A stretch of DNA of 64,000 nucleotides from UBA8199 sp964507045. GTDB taxonomy: Bacteria; Verrucomicrobiota; Verrucomicrobiia; Limisphaerales; UBA8199. Shown one piece after another: positions 62,532 through 64,000 of this stretch. The translations under genes and the position numbers were made by a program. Every line of letters begins with the position of its first letter. Position 1 is the stretch's first letter. The DNA lies in contig CAZDOO010000023.1 of assembly GCA_964507045.1 (NCBI GenBank), forward strand, positions 1-64,000, read 5' to 3'. The notes below the pieces were generated by a model that did no database searches, had not been told where the DNA came from, and saw only the letters and a program-made list of their open reading frames with translations.

Positions 62532-63596
62532 ATGGCTGATTTGAAGTTTACCTGTACCCATTGCGGGCAGGAGATTGAATGCGACGAACTCTGGAGCGGT
62601 CACGAGATCCAGTGTCCCACCTGCAAGAAGGAGCTGATGGTGCCGCCCAAGCCCGACGCCCCCCCGCACGCAACTTTCGCCGCTGCCAAGCCGGGGCAGG
62701 CACGGCTCTCGATCGGCGCATCCCGGGATCAACACGCCACCTCTGAACGAGCGGTAGCCCCGCAGGCCGCAGCGCTGGAACAGAAGCTGGTCCAGGCGAA
62801 GTCCGGGCGGGGGGGGGGCGCCAAGAAATGGATCGTGGCTGGAGTCGTGGTGATTGTCCTGGGAGTGGGCGCCTACCTGGGCTATCCCTACCTGCAGCAG
62901 TGGCAGGCCAAGCGCGGCGAAGCGGCCAAAGCCGCGAGCACCAAGGCCGCGCAACCAGAAGTCGCCGCCTCAGCTGAGGCAGCCCCCGCTCCAGCCCCCA
63001 AGAAGCAGAAAAAGGAGCTGCCCATGCTCCCAGCCGTCTGGACCCTGGACACGGACAAGGCCAGGATTCCGGAAGGCAAGGCTAATGGCATGATCGCCGG
63101 CACCAATTTCGTCGTCGAAACGGCCCGCCTGGACATGGCCGGCAACATCTGCCTGCTGCGGTTGCTGCAGGGCTCCACGGCCTCACCAAGCATGGGCTTC
63201 ATGATTTACCTGCCCTGGAATGCCAAGGAAGGCGTTACCGGCCGCACCTGGACGGTCTCGCAGGAGATGAAAGGCCGGACCGTGCCCCAGATAGTCAAAC
63301 TGTGGAAGAGCAACCCGCGCTACCCGGCTCAGCAAAAGCGCATATCCTCCGGCTACGCCATGAAGCTGGAACTGGGTGCCGTCAACAACGGCACCATTTC
63401 GGGCCGGATCTTCCTGGCCGTGCCGCCGGATACCGAGCAGAGCGTCGTGGCCGGCGTGTTCAAAGCCGCCACCAGCCTTGCGGATGCCGCTGGCGCGACG
63501 GCGGCAAGCCCGGCGCCGGATGCGGGCGCAGCGCCCGCCGCGCCGCCCGCCGCCGAGCCAGCCAATTTCGAGCAGCGCTACGGCATCAAACGCTAG
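62532..63596 (+). CDS. Zinc-ribbon membrane protein, unknown function
   Basis: The 354-residue protein opens with a zinc ribbon (FTCTHCGQEIECDELWSGHE, then CPTCKKEL). A low-complexity linker, one transmembrane helix (WIVAGVVVIVLGVGAYLGYPY), an Ala/Pro/Lys-rich spacer and an extracytoplasmic domain (WTLDTDKARIPEGKANGMIA to VAGVFKAATSL) follow. The end is an Ala/Pro tail. The zinc ribbon plus membrane segment is common in Verrucomicrobia and Lentisphaerae. A run of ten G at 62809-62818 lies inside the linker, just before the helix. Function unknown. Confidence 0.85.
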   Translation: MADLKFTCTHCGQEIECDELWSGHEIQCPTCKKELMVPPKPDAPPHATFAAAKPGQARLSIGASRDQHATSERAVAPQAAALEQKLVQAKSGRGGGAKKWIVAGVVVIVLGVGAYLGYPYLQQWQAKRGEAAKAASTKAAQPEVAASAEAAPAPAPKKQKKELPMLPAVWTLDTDKARIPEGKANGMIAGTNFVVETARLDMAGNICLLRLLQGSTASPSMGFMIYLPWNAKEGVTGRTWTVSQEMKGRTVPQIVKLWKSNPRYPAQQKRISSGYAMKLELGAVNNGTISGRIFLAVPPDTEQSVVAGVFKAATSLADAAGATAASPAPDAGAAPAAPPAAEPANFEQRYGIKR

Positions 63597-63744
63597 ACCG
63601 GCGCGTTGGCCGCCAGCGGCGTGGCGCGGGTGAAACACGAGCCCTGAGCACCGGCGGCCGGCCAGCCTGAACCCGCTTGCTTTATGCGCGCGGGAGCCTA
63701 CCATACCGGCCAGTCTTGTCCTTCGCCGGGACACGCATGGTCGC

Positions 63745-64000
63745 ATGATTCGCTCGCTAGTATTTACAACTCAAGGCCGACTGCACAGCAAAGACATCGA
63801 GATGTTCTTGATGCCGACCCTGCTCCACGACACCAACCTGTTCCTGTGGGTGGATCTGGAAAGCCCCACGCCCGAAGAAACCAAGTATGTGCTGGGGGAC
63901 GTGTTCCACTTCCACCCGCTGTCCATCGAGGATTGTGTGACCGCCAGTCCTTCGCCGAAGGTGGACGAGTACTCGCCCAAGGAGGGAGACTGGTTTACGC
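63745..64000 (+). CDS. corA: CorA-family magnesium/cobalt transporter, 5' part
   Basis: The visible 85 residues match the N-terminal cytoplasmic domain of CorA: FLWVDLESPTPEETKYVLGD, VFHFHPLSIEDCVTASPSPK and VDEYSPKEGDW. The conserved H-P-L-x-I-E-D motif is clear. CorA is a homopentameric Mg2+ channel with two C-terminal helices, which lie outside the window. ATG 63745 is used. The gene is cut by the window end and cannot be judged further. Confidence 0.85.
   Translation, partial: MIRSLVFTTQGRLHSKDIEMFLMPTLLHDTNLFLWVDLESPTPEETKYVLGDVFHFHPLSIEDCVTASPSPKVDEYSPKEGDWFT

Overview
The window looks like a chromosomal segment of a GC-rich free-living bacterium of the Verrucomicrobiota (PVC group), probably near the Pedosphaera/Limisphaerales lineage. 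This is inferred from gene content and not from a marker tree. The pointers are secreted Gfo/Idh/MocA oxidoreductases with twin-arginine leaders, two DUF1080 proteins, ThuA, DUF2961 and DUF4838-like proteins, a CE15-like esterase, a zinc-ribbon/kinase/RDD protein, and a MKIRDIPQSG protein of a type I associate with this lineage. No rRNA, CRISPR array, phage or plasmid gene was seen. One tRNA (Ser, GGA) is present.

Layout. 0-4.7 kb: an 11-bp repeat palindrome, a hypothetical protein, a receiver-PAS protein, tRNA-Ser, and a divergent sugar isomerase/DUF1080 pair. 4.6-20.2 kb: housekeeping and cofactor genes (isochorismatase-like, polX, thiD, nadE, tcdA, TatD-like, DUF1846), a large kinase-pseudokinase membrane protein, a nitroreductase and a hemerythrin. 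20.4-24.7 kb: a two-gene unit of a nucleotidyltransferase-like protein and a 1117-residue fusion of a fucokinase-like GHMP domain to a UDPGP-like domain. 24.7-32.9 kb: MscS channel, MFS transporter, DUF2961, a URO-D family enzyme and an M16 peptidase. 33.0-37.3 kb: rpmI-rplT-pheS-pheT with a visible promoter and an internal terminator. 37.3-43.9 kb: a secreted phosphoesterase/propeller, CE15-like esterase, GDPD and FAD oxidoreductase. 44.0-51.1 kb: a toxin-antitoxin-like nucleotidyltransferase pair, manC-trpA, coaX-birA, nadC, and a LemA pair. 51.2-63.6 kb: secreted oxidoreductases, cobB, DUF4838-like, DUF1080, a PQQ/metallophosphatase fusion, CBM9-like, YceI, Gfo/ThuA, and a zinc-ribbon membrane protein. 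The window ends in a partial CorA gene.

Functional themes. One theme is extracytoplasmic carbohydrate work: DUF1080, Gfo/Idh/MocA, ThuA and a TIM-barrel isomerase are the classes implicated in 3-keto-sugar metabolism, alongside esterase and carbohydrate-binding proteins. A second is cofactor synthesis: NAD (nadE, nadC), thiamine (thiD), CoA (coaX) and biotinylation (birA). A third is sugar activation: manC and the 20.4-24.7 kb unit.

The most unusual non-coding signal is a dispersed set of intergenic repeats built on 11-bp units. They occur as palindromes at 97-212, about 11965-12043 and about 26209-26320, and as direct arrays at 46793-46869 and 56374-56428. Two of the palindromes sit at the centre of about 410-bp elements with terminal inverted repeats (11844-12257 and, inverted, 26001-26411), both in divergent promoter regions. 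I know of no described function for this family. All functional calls come from reading the sequence; no database search was run.
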